Source: Castellaniella daejeonensis
GTDB lineage: Bacteria > Pseudomonadota > Gammaproteobacteria > Burkholderiales > Burkholderiaceae_B
Direction: 5' to 3'
DNA length: 64,000 nucleotides
NCBI RefSeq assembly: GCF_039523555.1
Contig: NZ_BAAAFN010000015.1
Coordinates: forward strand, 620,001 to 684,000
Shown: one piece after another, positions 43,756 to 51,874 of the stretch
Layout of the letters: each line of letters opens with the position of its first letter
Numbering within the stretch: the stretch's first letter is position 1
The notes under the pieces: model-generated
The model's input: only the letters and a program-made list of their open reading frames with translations
What the model was told of the DNA's origin: nothing
Database searches by the model: none
Program-made: the position numbers and the translations under genes

Positions 43756-45240
43756 ATGCATAATCTTTTCGACTTCGCGCTGGCGACTCCCGAGATCGTT
43801 CTGCTGGTGCTGACCGGGGCCGTGCTGCTGATCGACGCCTTCGGCAACGAGCCCACGCGGCGCATGACCTTCATGCTGACCATGGGCACGCTGCTGGTCG
43901 TCATCCTGGTGTCCTGGGGGCAGTGGGGCGAGGCCACGCAGGGCCGCACCTTCAGCAGCCTGTACGTGGCGGATTCGCTGGGCCATTTCCTGAAGATCCT
44001 GTCGGCGATCGCCATGGGCGTGACGCTGATCTACGGCCGCGCCTATGCCGAGAAGCGCGACATGGTGGCCCGCGGCGGCGAGCTGTATTCCCTGGCGTTG
44101 CTGACCCTGCTGGGCGGATTCGTCATGATCTCGGCCGGCAGCATGCTGACGGTGTACCTGGGCGTTGAACTGATGTCCTTCGCCCTGTATGGCCTGGTGG
44201 CGCTGCGCCGCGATCACCTGACCTCCACCGAGGCCGCGATGAAGTACTACGTGCTGGGCTGCCTGGCTTCCGGCATCTTGCTCTACGGCATGTCCATGAT
44301 CTATGGCGCCACCGGCCAGCTGGGCCTCGCCGAGATCGCCCAGGTGATCCGCGACGGCGGCGCCGACCGCATGCCGCTGGTGTTCGGCGTGGTGTTCATC
44401 GTCTCGGGCCTGGCCTTCAAGATGACCGCCGCCCCCTTCCACATGTGGACGCCCGACGTCTACCAGGGAGCGCCGACCACGGTCACGCTGCTGGTGGGCT
44501 CGGCGCCCAAGTTCGCCGCCTTCGCCATCACGCTGCGCCTGCTGATCGAAGCCCTGCACGGCATCGCGGTGGACTGGCAGCCGATGCTGCTGATCCTGGC
44601 CGTGCTGTCGCTGGCCGTCGGCAACATCGTCGCCATCGCCCAGACCAACTTCAAGCGCATGCTGGCCTATTCCACCATCGGCCAGATGGGCTTCGTGTTC
44701 CTGGGGCTGCTGTCGGGCGTGTACGAAGGCCAGGCGGGCGCCAGTGCCGCAGCCTACGGTTCCTCGCTGTTCTACGTGGTCATCTACGTGCTGACCACGC
44801 TGTCCACCTTCGGCCTGATCCTGCTGCTGTCGCGCCAGGGTTTCGAGTGCGAGGAAATCTCCGACCTCAAGGGCCTGAACCGCCGCAATCCGCTGCTGGC
44901 CGGCGTGCTGCTGCTGTCCATGTTCTCGCTGGCGGGCATTCCGCCGCTGTCGGGCTTCTATGCCAAGCTGGTGGTGCTGCAGGCCGTGGTCGGCGCCGGC
45001 CATGTCTGGCTGGCCGTGTTCGCCGTGCTATGCTCGCTGATCGGCGCCTTCTACTACCTGCGCGTGGTCAAGGTGGCCTATTTCGACGAACCCCAGGACA
45101 GCGTCACGCTGGGCTCCGGCACGCTGGCCACGCGCGGCGTGATGTCCCTGAACGGTCTGCTGGTGATCGGCCTGGGGATCCTGCCGGGCGGCCTGATGTC
45201 CCTGTGCGTGGACGTCATCCGCCAGTCGCTGGCCTTCTGA
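43756..45240 (+). CDS. nuoN: NADH-quinone oxidoreductase subunit N
   Basis: 494 residues, third antiporter-like subunit and last nuo gene. Motifs are YLGVELMSFALYGLVALRRDH, GLAFKMTAAPFHMWTPDVYQGAPT and NFKRMLAYSTIGQMGFVFLG. Confidence 0.97.
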   Translation: MHNLFDFALATPEIVLLVLTGAVLLIDAFGNEPTRRMTFMLTMGTLLVVILVSWGQWGEATQGRTFSSLYVADSLGHFLKILSAIAMGVTLIYGRAYAEKRDMVARGGELYSLALLTLLGGFVMISAGSMLTVYLGVELMSFALYGLVALRRDHLTSTEAAMKYYVLGCLASGILLYGMSMIYGATGQLGLAEIAQVIRDGGADRMPLVFGVVFIVSGLAFKMTAAPFHMWTPDVYQGAPTTVTLLVGSAPKFAAFAITLRLLIEALHGIAVDWQPMLLILAVLSLAVGNIVAIAQTNFKRMLAYSTIGQMGFVFLGLLSGVYEGQAGASAAAYGSSLFYVVIYVLTTLSTFGLILLLSRQGFECEEISDLKGLNRRNPLLAGVLLLSMFSLAGIPPLSGFYAKLVVLQAVVGAGHVWLAVFAVLCSLIGAFYYLRVVKVAYFDEPQDSVTLGSGTLATRGVMSLNGLLVIGLGILPGGLMSLCVDVIRQSLAF

Positions 45241-45256
45241 CCGGGCGCCTGACTTC

Positions 45257-45787
45257 ATGTCCCTGACGGCGGCGGTCTGGACCGTCATCTTCTGCGCCCT
45301 GGTCATGGCCAACCTGCCGTTCCTGATGGAACGGCGGCTGGCGCCCTGGCCCTGGTCCTGGGGCGGCAATCTGCCCGGCCTGGTGCGCTGGAGCCTGGGC
45401 CTGGCCTTTCTGGCCGGGCTGGCCCTGTGGTCCTGGGGCACCCTGAAACTGCTCGGCGGCACCTACGTCGGCGGCGGAGCGGAACTGGGGCTGTTCCTGC
45501 TGAAACTGCTGGCGAGCCTGCTGCTGGCGGGGCTGCTCCTGGCGCTGCCGGGCCGTTCCGGCAACCCGCAGCCCGCCGCCGGCGGGTCCAAGTCGTTTTT
45601 CGATCGCCTGCTGGAGGTCCTGGTGGGCTACGTGCTGGTCGGCACGCTGGGCTTTGCCCTGGAACTGAACCTGGGCAATGCCTTTCCGCAGCGCTGGGAA
45701 TTCTACGCAGTGACCCTGGCCCTGTTCCTGGTGCTGGGCTACCCGGGCTTCGTCTGGCGCTACATGCTGCGCCGCCGCTCACGCTGA
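45257..45787 (+). CDS. DUF2818-family membrane protein, enlarged
   Basis: 176 residues, 16 bp after nuoN. Residues 1-30 (WTVIFCALVMANLPFLMERR) and about 110-176 (FFDRLLEVLVGYVLVG, QRWEFYAVTLALFLVLGYPGFVWRY) match DUF2818, a family found directly after nuoN in many Burkholderiales. That family is usually about 100 residues. Here about 75 extra residues (roughly 33-108) with two more hydrophobic segments and a short Pro/Gly-rich linker sit in between. Role unknown; a link to complex I is inferred from position. Confidence 0.8.
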   Translation: MSLTAAVWTVIFCALVMANLPFLMERRLAPWPWSWGGNLPGLVRWSLGLAFLAGLALWSWGTLKLLGGTYVGGGAELGLFLLKLLASLLLAGLLLALPGRSGNPQPAAGGSKSFFDRLLEVLVGYVLVGTLGFALELNLGNAFPQRWEFYAVTLALFLVLGYPGFVWRYMLRRRSR

Positions 45788-45798
45788 GGCGGCCTTGC

Positions 45799-45819
45799 GG
45801 GCCGGCGGACATCCGGCCC
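45799..45819. terminator. Hairpin between convergent DUF2818 and hydroxy-acid oxidase genes
   Basis: GGGCCGG (45799-45805) and CCGGCCC (45813-45819) with a 7-nt loop. No T-run on either side, so termination by it alone is uncertain. Confidence 0.35.
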
Positions 45820-45836
45820 GGCGCTTCTGCCGCCTG

Positions 45837-46934
45837 CTACGCCGCCTGACCCGGCACCCATAGCACGCCCGGGCCGATATCCCCCAGCGTGCGGCAGCCC
45901 GTCAGGGCCATCGCCACTTCCAGTTCCCCACGCAGCACCTGGACCAGGTGCGCCAGTGCCGGTGCGCCGCCCGCCGCCAGTGCGTGCAGGACGGGCCGGC
46001 CGATCAGCACACCCCGGGCGCCCAGCGCCAGCGCCTTGAGGATGTCCGTGCCGCGCCGGATGCCGCCATCCACCAGCAGGGGAATGCGGCCTGCCACGGC
46101 CTGCGCCACGGCGGGCAGGGCATCGCAGGTGGCGGGCAGGGTGTCCAGGCAGCGGCCGCCGTGATTGGAGACGATCAGGCCGTCGACGCCGTGTGCCAGC
46201 GCCAGGAGCGCGTCTTCCGGGTCCAGGATGCCCTTGAGCCACAGCGGCGTGCCGGCGGGCAGCCGGTCGCGCAGCCATGCCACGTCGTCCCAGGTAGGCG
46301 CGGACTCGAGCAATCCGCTGCCGAACAGCGGGCTGCCGCCCGGGGGCGCCGGCCGCGCGGCGGGCGGCGAAAGGCCGTCCAGGTGCACGGAGCGGATCGT
46401 ATCGGGCACGCGGAAGCCGCTGCGCTGTTCGGCGTTGCGCACGCCGTTGACGGGTGCGTCCACCGTCAGGACCAGGGCGCGTGCGCCGGCCTGCAAGGCG
46501 CGGGTCGCCAGGGCCAGGGTGTCCTCGCGGCGGCGCTGGGCATACAGCTGGAACCAGAGCAGGGGCGGTTCCGGCAGCGCGGCCAGGGTCTCGATGGCGG
46601 TGCCGGATTGCGCGCTCAGGATGTAGGGCGTGCCGGTTGCGGCGGCGGCCAGGGACGTGGCGGTTTCGCCGTCGGGGTGGACCAGGCCATGCCAGGCTGT
46701 GGGCGCGATCAGGATCGGATGCGCCAGGGCCTGGCCGTTCAGTTCCAGGCGGGTATGGGCGCCGGCCAACGGCCGCAGTGCGCGGCCGCGCAGCTGCAGG
46801 GCCGGCCAGGCATCGATATTGGCGCGAGCCGTGCGCTCATCCGCGCCGCCGGATTCCAGCCAGGCCCAGATTGCCGGATCCAGGCGTGCGCGGGCCAGTT
46901 CGGCGTAATCCTGGGCGCAGAGCGGAGCGGTCAT
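45837..46934 (-). CDS. FMN-dependent alpha-hydroxy acid oxidase/dehydrogenase
   Basis: 365 residues from ATG 46934. Same family as the gene at 27144 but clearly diverged. Motifs are LIAPTAWHGLVHPDGE, YILSAQSGTAIETLA, LWFQLYAQRRRED, LKGILDPEDALLA and IVSNHGGRCLDTLPAT with the catalytic His, then DGGIRRGTDILKAL and ARGVLIGRPVLHAL. The pattern is closer to the lactate/glycolate oxidase group than to LldD. Substrate not determinable. Divergent from serB, with 158 bp between. Confidence 0.85.
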   Translation of the reverse strand: MTAPLCAQDYAELARARLDPAIWAWLESGGADERTARANIDAWPALQLRGRALRPLAGAHTRLELNGQALAHPILIAPTAWHGLVHPDGETATSLAAAATGTPYILSAQSGTAIETLAALPEPPLLWFQLYAQRRREDTLALATRALQAGARALVLTVDAPVNGVRNAEQRSGFRVPDTIRSVHLDGLSPPAARPAPPGGSPLFGSGLLESAPTWDDVAWLRDRLPAGTPLWLKGILDPEDALLALAHGVDGLIVSNHGGRCLDTLPATCDALPAVAQAVAGRIPLLVDGGIRRGTDILKALALGARGVLIGRPVLHALAAGGAPALAHLVQVLRGELEVAMALTGCRTLGDIGPGVLWVPGQAA

Positions 46935-47092
46935 GGGCGGGGCATCAGTGTCGTGAGTGAAGCATGAAGGATGCCACAGAGTCGCTGACGGCGGGGCTCG
47001 AGGCCGTGCTCTGAATTCGAGGCGGGTGACGGTGCGAGGCGCGATGCGGACTGACGGTAAAATGGCCGCGCTGAATCCCGAGGACTTTCCAC

Positions 47093-47944
47093 ATGGCACA
47101 CATCATCCTGCAGGCCCCGAGCCTGATGGCTGCGGACATCGAACGGCTTGCCGCCGTCGCCTGCGCAGGCGGAGTCCAGGAACTGGGCCCCACCGCCGTA
47201 CGCCTGCTGGATGTGGATCCGGACAGCAGGGACGAGGCCCTGGCGCAGGCCGCTGCCGCCCGCATGGATGCGGCCTGGCTGGACACGGTGCATCGTCTCG
47301 GTGATTGCCGGGTGCTGGCCATGGACATGGATTCCACCCTGGTCAACATCGAGTGCATCGACGAGATCGCCGATGCGGTGGGACGCAAGGCCGAAGTCGC
47401 CGCCATCACCGAAGCCGCCATGCGCGGCGAGATCAGGGATTTTGCCGAAAGCCTGCGCCGTCGCGTGGCCCTGCTGCGCGGCGTGCCGGAAACCGCGCTG
47501 GAACAGGTTTTCGCCGAGCGCCTGCGGTTGAATCCGGGCGCCGAGCGCCTGATCGAAGTGGCGCGCGCCCATGGCCTGAAGACGATCCTGGTGTCCGGCG
47601 GATTCACCTTTTTCACCGAGCGGCTGCGCCGGGGGCTGGCGCTGGACGAGGCCCATGCGAATACCCTGGAAGTCGTGGACGGCGTGCTCACGGGCCGGGT
47701 GCTGGGCGACATCGTCGACGGCGCGGCCAAGGCGCGGCACGTGCGTGAACTGGCCGAATCCACGGGCGCGGCGCCGGAGCAGATCATCGTGCTGGGCGAT
47801 GGATCGAACGACCTGCCGATGATGTCGCAGGCGTATTATTCCGTGGCCTACCGGGCCAAGCCCGTGGTGCGCGCCCAGGCCCGCTTCGCCCTGGACTACA
47901 GCCCGCTGGACGCGGTGCTGAACTGGTTCAGGCTACGGCATTAG
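47093..47944 (+). CDS. serB: Phosphoserine phosphatase
   Basis: 283 residues. Last step of serine synthesis. HAD motifs: catalytic nucleophile in AMDMDSTLVNIECIDEIA, motif II in ILVSGGFTFFTERL, motif III/IV in IIVLGDGSNDLPMMS. The N-terminal ~75 residues form the ACT-like region of SerB. It ends in a 4-bp overlap with the convergent vapC: TTAG at 47941-47944 contains both stops. Confidence 0.95.
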   Translation: MAHIILQAPSLMAADIERLAAVACAGGVQELGPTAVRLLDVDPDSRDEALAQAAAARMDAAWLDTVHRLGDCRVLAMDMDSTLVNIECIDEIADAVGRKAEVAAITEAAMRGEIRDFAESLRRRVALLRGVPETALEQVFAERLRLNPGAERLIEVARAHGLKTILVSGGFTFFTERLRRGLALDEAHANTLEVVDGVLTGRVLGDIVDGAAKARHVRELAESTGAAPEQIIVLGDGSNDLPMMSQAYYSVAYRAKPVVRAQARFALDYSPLDAVLNWFRLRH

Positions 47945-48357
47945 GACCAGTCTTCCGAGATCAGGCGAGGAACGCGCTGGAATTCGCGGGTATTGTGTGT
48001 GATGAGCGTACATGCCTGCGAGAGCGCGTGTCCGGCGATGGCTGCGTCGTTGTGGCCAATCGGGATACCCTTTTCTTCCAGATACCGGCGGATTTGCGCG
48101 GTTTCATCGACGGCGGCGGCGTCCCAGGGCAGGATGGCGTCGAGCCGCTGCACGAAGGCGTCCACCATGGGAGTGATCCTGGGAGATGCCTTGGCGCTGC
48201 TGGCACAGAAACGCAGCTCCGCATAGGTGATTGCAGATACCACGATGCGATGCTGCAGCGTGCTGGCCTGTTCCAGTTGCCGCAGCACGGTTTCCGGGCG
48301 CTGGCGCATGATGTAGGAACAGATATTGGTATCCAGCATGTAGGTCGTGCGGTTCAT
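47941..48357 (-). CDS. vapC: VapC-type PIN-domain toxin
   Basis: 138 residues. PIN-domain ribonuclease with the acidic residues of the active site: MLDTNICSYIM (Asp8), a mid-protein SAITYAELRF (Glu) and PIGHNDAAIAGHAL plus LITHNTREF (Asp/Asn) near the end. Toxins of this family cut tRNA or rRNA and are held inactive by VapB. Overlaps vapB by 4 bp. Confidence 0.92.
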   Translation of the reverse strand: MNRTTYMLDTNICSYIMRQRPETVLRQLEQASTLQHRIVVSAITYAELRFCASSAKASPRITPMVDAFVQRLDAILPWDAAAVDETAQIRRYLEEKGIPIGHNDAAIAGHALSQACTLITHNTREFQRVPRLISEDWS

Positions 48358-48590
48358 CTGTCTTCACCGAAGGGGTCGTTCTCCTCGATGATATCCGGGC
48401 GGTGTGCCAGGAAGTCGCCGTCCGTCGCGGAAACATCCCGCAGCGAGGTCCAGGACGGCCGGCAGGGACGCAGCAGCAGCGCGTTGCCCTGCTGGATGAT
48501 TTCCACTTCGGACACGCCCTGGAATTCCAGGTCGCGCGGGATTCGGACGGCCTGGTTCTTGTTGTTGCGGAAGATGGATGCGGTGCGCAT
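48354..48590 (-). CDS. vapB: VapB-type antitoxin (AbrB/SpoVT-like)
   Basis: 78 residues from ATG 48590. N-terminal swapped-hairpin DNA-binding fold: TASIFRNNKNQAVRIPRDLEF, and EVEIIQQGNALLL. The C-terminal acidic tail (DIIEENDPFGED) is the toxin-neutralising part. Encoded just before and overlapping vapC. Probably autoregulated through the palindrome at 48624-48648. Confidence 0.9.
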   Translation of the reverse strand: MRTASIFRNNKNQAVRIPRDLEFQGVSEVEIIQQGNALLLRPCRPSWTSLRDVSATDGDFLAHRPDIIEENDPFGEDR

Positions 48591-48623
48591 GGTGACCCCC
48601 TGACTCGAAACCGTCTTCATCAC

Positions 48624-48648
48624 ATAGCATATGCCTGGCATATGTTAT
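48624..48648. promoter_or_regulatory. vapBC operator-like palindrome
   Basis: ATAGCATATGCC - T - GGCATATGTTAT. 11 of 12 positions are symmetric, with a perfect CATATGCC/GGCATATG core, in an AT-rich stretch 34 bp upstream of the vapB ATG. The placement is that of the VapBC autoregulatory site. Confidence 0.75.
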
Positions 48649-48683
48649 GGGTCAAGCAATCAGGTGCGACCCCATGACATGCC

Positions 48684-49364
48684 CTACAGCTCGGACCACA
48701 TGCGCAGCAGGTTGTGATACACGCCGGTCAGTTGCGCGACGATTTCGGCGTCGGCGCCAGACTGGATCAGGCGCTGGATGGCGATGTCCTGGTCCAGCAG
48801 CAGGGCGCGGCGGCCGTCGTCGCGCACCAGGCTCTGGGTCCAGAAGAACGAGCCGTAGCGCACGCCCCGGGTGACGGGATCGACGCGGTGCAGGCTGGTG
48901 CCGGGGTAGACCACGGCGTGGCCGGCGGGCAGCTTGACACGCTGTTCGCCATAGGTGTCCTGGATGACCAATTCACCGCCTTCATATTCGTCCGGATTGC
49001 TGAAGAACACCGTGGTGGACACGTCGCTGCGGATGCGCGCGGGTTCTCCGGGCACCTGGAAGATCGCGTTGTCGATGTGGAAGCCGTAGTGCTCGCCGCC
49101 TTCGTAGCGGTTGAACCGGGGTGGCAGGATGCGCGCGGGAAGCGCGGCGGACATGAACAGGGGATTGCGGCCCAGGGCATCCACGATCAGTGCGCCGATC
49201 CGCGCGCCGGCCGGGTCGTCCAGCGCCAGCTGGCGGTTGGACTTGACGTGGGCCGCCACATGGCCGGCGGTCAGGCCGCCATCCGTCCAGCGGGCCGCTT
49301 CGAGTTCGGCGCGGCATTGCCGGACCACGTCGGGCGGCAGCAGATCGGGAATGGTGATGAGCAT
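48684..49364 (-). CDS. piuC: PKHD-type Fe(II)/2-oxoglutarate hydroxylase (PiuC/YbiX)
   Basis: 226 residues. Iron ligands and 2-oxoglutarate Arg are visible: YGFHIDNAIF (H-x-D), LHRVDPVTRGVRYGSFFW (distal His and Arg). LITIPDLLPPDVV and FFSNPDEYEGGELVIQDTYGE are typical of the YbiX/PiuC group, which is regularly encoded beside Fiu/PiuA-type siderophore receptors. The substrate is unknown. It lies 127 bp downstream of the receptor on the same strand. Confidence 0.9.
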   Translation of the reverse strand: MLITIPDLLPPDVVRQCRAELEAARWTDGGLTAGHVAAHVKSNRQLALDDPAGARIGALIVDALGRNPLFMSAALPARILPPRFNRYEGGEHYGFHIDNAIFQVPGEPARIRSDVSTTVFFSNPDEYEGGELVIQDTYGEQRVKLPAGHAVVYPGTSLHRVDPVTRGVRYGSFFWTQSLVRDDGRRALLLDQDIAIQRLIQSGADAEIVAQLTGVYHNLLRMWSEL

Positions 49365-49441
49365 GGCGGAAGCGTGCCCCTTGAGGCGGATTAGGGCTTG
49401 CGGATGATGTCTTCGGGGATTCTACCCTGCCGCATTGCGCG

Positions 49442-49469
49442 GCACGCCCCCGGCGCGGCGGGGGCGTGC
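49442..49469. other. GC-rich hairpin between the receptor and piuC
   Basis: GCACGCCCCCG (49442-49452) pairs with CGGGGGCGTGC (49459-49469) across a 6-nt loop, an 11-bp perfect stem. No T-run follows on the minus strand, so it may stabilise or attenuate the transcript rather than terminate it. Confidence 0.6.
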
Positions 49470-49491
49470 AAGAGGCCATCCTGGTTCTGGA

Positions 49492-51744
49492 TCAGTACTT
49501 CAGGTTGGCGGTCAGGATGACCTGGCGGCCGGGTCCGAAGTCGGCGTGGTGATTGCCGTTGTTGTGGGCGTAGTACACCTTGTCGGTCAGGTTCAGGGCA
49601 TTCAGCTGCAGGCTGAAGTGCTTGTTGACCTGGTAGGCAGCCATGGCGTCGAAGCGCCAGTAGGCGGGCATGTAGGTGCCGGAGGCGCCGCCGCCTGCCG
49701 TGCCCTGGCCCGAGCCGCCGTAGGTCTTGCCGACATAGTAGGCACCCGCGCCCACGGTGAGCGGCGGCAGAGCCTTGTAGGTGGTCCACAGGCTGAAGCT
49801 GTGCTTGGGCGTGTTGGTCAGGGGGTCGCCTTCGTTGACGTTGCTGTAGGCCCCCTTCACCAGCTTGCTGTCCAGGTACGCATAGCCGCCATAGACCGCC
49901 CACTTCGGCGTGATCTTGCCGTTGATGCCGAGTTCCAGGCCTCGCACGCGGGTCTTGCCTGCCTGGGCGAAAACACCCGGATCGACCTCGATCTGCGCAT
50001 CGCGTCGTTCGTTATCGAAGATGGCGGCGGTCAGACCCAGCCGATCATCCAGCAGATTCCATTTGGTGCCCAGCTCGATGGTGCGGCTTTTTTCCGGTTT
50101 GAGATCCCCCACCTTGGTCGGATTGTTACGGCCCATCGACAGGCTGTCCTGATCGCCGCCTGACATCGAGGGCGGGGTGGATGCCGTCGCGTAGCTGACG
50201 TAGATGCTGCCGTTGGGGGCCGGTTTGTAGACCAGGCCCAACTGGTAGTTGAACATGTTCCAGGAACCTTCGGAGTAGTCGTCGCCGCTGGTTCCGGAAA
50301 TCTTGTATCGGTCGTAGCGCAGGCCCGCATTGATCGAGAACTGCTCGTTCAATTCGATGCTGTCGAAGAAGTAGGCCGCCTGCGTGGTGGACTTGGCATC
50401 CAGGCTCAGCGGGCCGCGTGTGATGCTGCCCGACCAGGGATCGTTGGGATTGGGGTTGAAGAGGGGGGTGCAATCCATCTTGCCGGCAAATACTGCAGGG
50501 CAGGCCGAGCCGGTGGTGGTGCTGACGTTGTAGCTGGCGTTCTTCGTTGTCTCCCGGGACAATTCGATCCCGGTGTTGAAGCTGTGCTTCAGGCTGCCGG
50601 TTTCGAATGCGCCCGTCAGTTCGGTGACATTGGCCAGGGTGGTGCTTTTCTGCCAGCGGGATTTCAGGCCCCGCAGCAGCCAGTACTGGTTCGTGCCCGG
50701 GTCGTATTTCACCTGCCCGTCGCCCGGATTGGTCAGGACGTAATCGTTCAGGGTTTCGCCGTAGCGGGTGGCGTTGCGCACCGTCAGGCGATCGGTGATG
50801 TCGTGCTCGATCTCGATGGTGCCGATGTCCGCCTGCGTCTTGCGGTAGTCCCGGTCGTAGACGCCATAGAAGGTGTCGCGATCCACGTCCAGAATACCGT
50901 CGTCGGTCATGTAGGGGAAGTTGCGTGTCGCTGTCTGGCGGATCACCGGCACCCCGTAATCCGGCATCCCGTCGGTCTGGTAGTGGTAGTAGCTGATCGA
51001 GGCGCGCGTGGGCGTGCCCAGGCCGAAGGAAATCGTGGGGGCCACGCCCCAGTTCTTGTAGTCCACCGCGCTGCGGCCGGGCATGTCGCCCGACGCGCCC
51101 ATGACGTTCAGGCGGAAGGCCGAGGTGTCGTTGAATTGCCAGTTGCCGTCGGCGGTGGCGCGGAAATATTTGTCGGTGCCGATGCCCAGGCTGGCGCTGG
51201 CGGCATCGCCCAGGTGGGCGTGCTTGCTGGTCAGGTTGATGCTGCCGCCGCCCGTGCCGCGGCCGCCCAGGGCGGAATCGGCGCCGCGGATGACTTCCAC
51301 GCTCTCCAGGTTGAAGATCTCGCGCGTCTGGCCGCCGGCGTCGCGCACGCCGTCGACGTAGATGTTGCTGGCCGAGGATGCGCCGCGGATGAACGGCCGG
51401 TCGGCCAGCGGCTGGCCGCCTTCACCGGCGCCGAAGGTGATGCCCGGCGAGTTGCGCAGCACGTCTTCCAGCGAGGTGGCGTTGGTGTCCTGGATGATGG
51501 CCTGGGGAATGATCTGGACGGATTTGGGTGTGTCCAGCAGCGGTGCGGTGAACTTGGCCTGGGAGGCCTCGTCGGTCTTGTAGCTGTCGCCCCGATCGCC
51601 CTGGACCGTCACGGGGCTCAAGGTGGCGGGTTTGTCCGCGGTCTGCGCCTGGGCGCCTGTGGGCAGAAGGGTTCCCGGAGCGGCGAGTGCCAGGGCCAGG
51701 GACGAACCTAACAGGGTCCGGGAGGCGGAAGGGTGCGATGCCAA
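49492..51744 (-). CDS. fiu: TonB-dependent catecholate siderophore receptor, Fiu-like
   Basis: 750 residues. Signal peptide of about 34 residues (ASRTLLGSSLALALAAPGTL...GAQAQ). The plug domain has LDTPKSVQIIPQAIIQD, LEDVLRNSPGITFGAGEGG, DRPFIRGASSASNIYVDGVRD and VEVIRGADSALGGRGTGGG. The TonB box is not obvious, but TLSPVTVQGD lies in the usual place. A 22-strand barrel follows, ending in an aromatic (LTANLKY). Closest by pattern to Fiu. Iron-chelate uptake across the outer membrane. Paired with piuC, with a Fur-box-like site upstream. Confidence 0.9.
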   Translation of the reverse strand: MASHPSASRTLLGSSLALALAAPGTLLPTGAQAQTADKPATLSPVTVQGDRGDSYKTDEASQAKFTAPLLDTPKSVQIIPQAIIQDTNATSLEDVLRNSPGITFGAGEGGQPLADRPFIRGASSASNIYVDGVRDAGGQTREIFNLESVEVIRGADSALGGRGTGGGSINLTSKHAHLGDAASASLGIGTDKYFRATADGNWQFNDTSAFRLNVMGASGDMPGRSAVDYKNWGVAPTISFGLGTPTRASISYYHYQTDGMPDYGVPVIRQTATRNFPYMTDDGILDVDRDTFYGVYDRDYRKTQADIGTIEIEHDITDRLTVRNATRYGETLNDYVLTNPGDGQVKYDPGTNQYWLLRGLKSRWQKSTTLANVTELTGAFETGSLKHSFNTGIELSRETTKNASYNVSTTTGSACPAVFAGKMDCTPLFNPNPNDPWSGSITRGPLSLDAKSTTQAAYFFDSIELNEQFSINAGLRYDRYKISGTSGDDYSEGSWNMFNYQLGLVYKPAPNGSIYVSYATASTPPSMSGGDQDSLSMGRNNPTKVGDLKPEKSRTIELGTKWNLLDDRLGLTAAIFDNERRDAQIEVDPGVFAQAGKTRVRGLELGINGKITPKWAVYGGYAYLDSKLVKGAYSNVNEGDPLTNTPKHSFSLWTTYKALPPLTVGAGAYYVGKTYGGSGQGTAGGGASGTYMPAYWRFDAMAAYQVNKHFSLQLNALNLTDKVYYAHNNGNHHADFGPGRQVILTANLKY

Positions 51745-51776
51745 GAGCTTCTCCAGTGAAAAATTATAAGAACGTT

Positions 51777-51800
51777 AATAAGAATGAGTCGCATTTTATT
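51777..51800. promoter_or_regulatory. Fur-box-like site upstream of the siderophore receptor
   Basis: AATAAGAATGAG - TCGCATTTTATT, centred about 45 bp upstream of the receptor start in an AT-rich island. It has the AATGA...GCATT core and AATAA/TTATT flanks seen in beta-proteobacterial Fur sites. Assignment by eye. Confidence 0.6.
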
Positions 51801-51874
51801 TGAAAATGATCGAAATGTGAAGGAATCGTGGAGGGCGGGTGCGAGCGGGTCCGATCCCTATGCCTGGATGGCGC

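Noticed and set aside
27144..46934. The two FMN hydroxy-acid enzymes as a recent duplication
   Set aside because: They share family motifs but differ at most positions and in flanking genes, so they are old paralogues.
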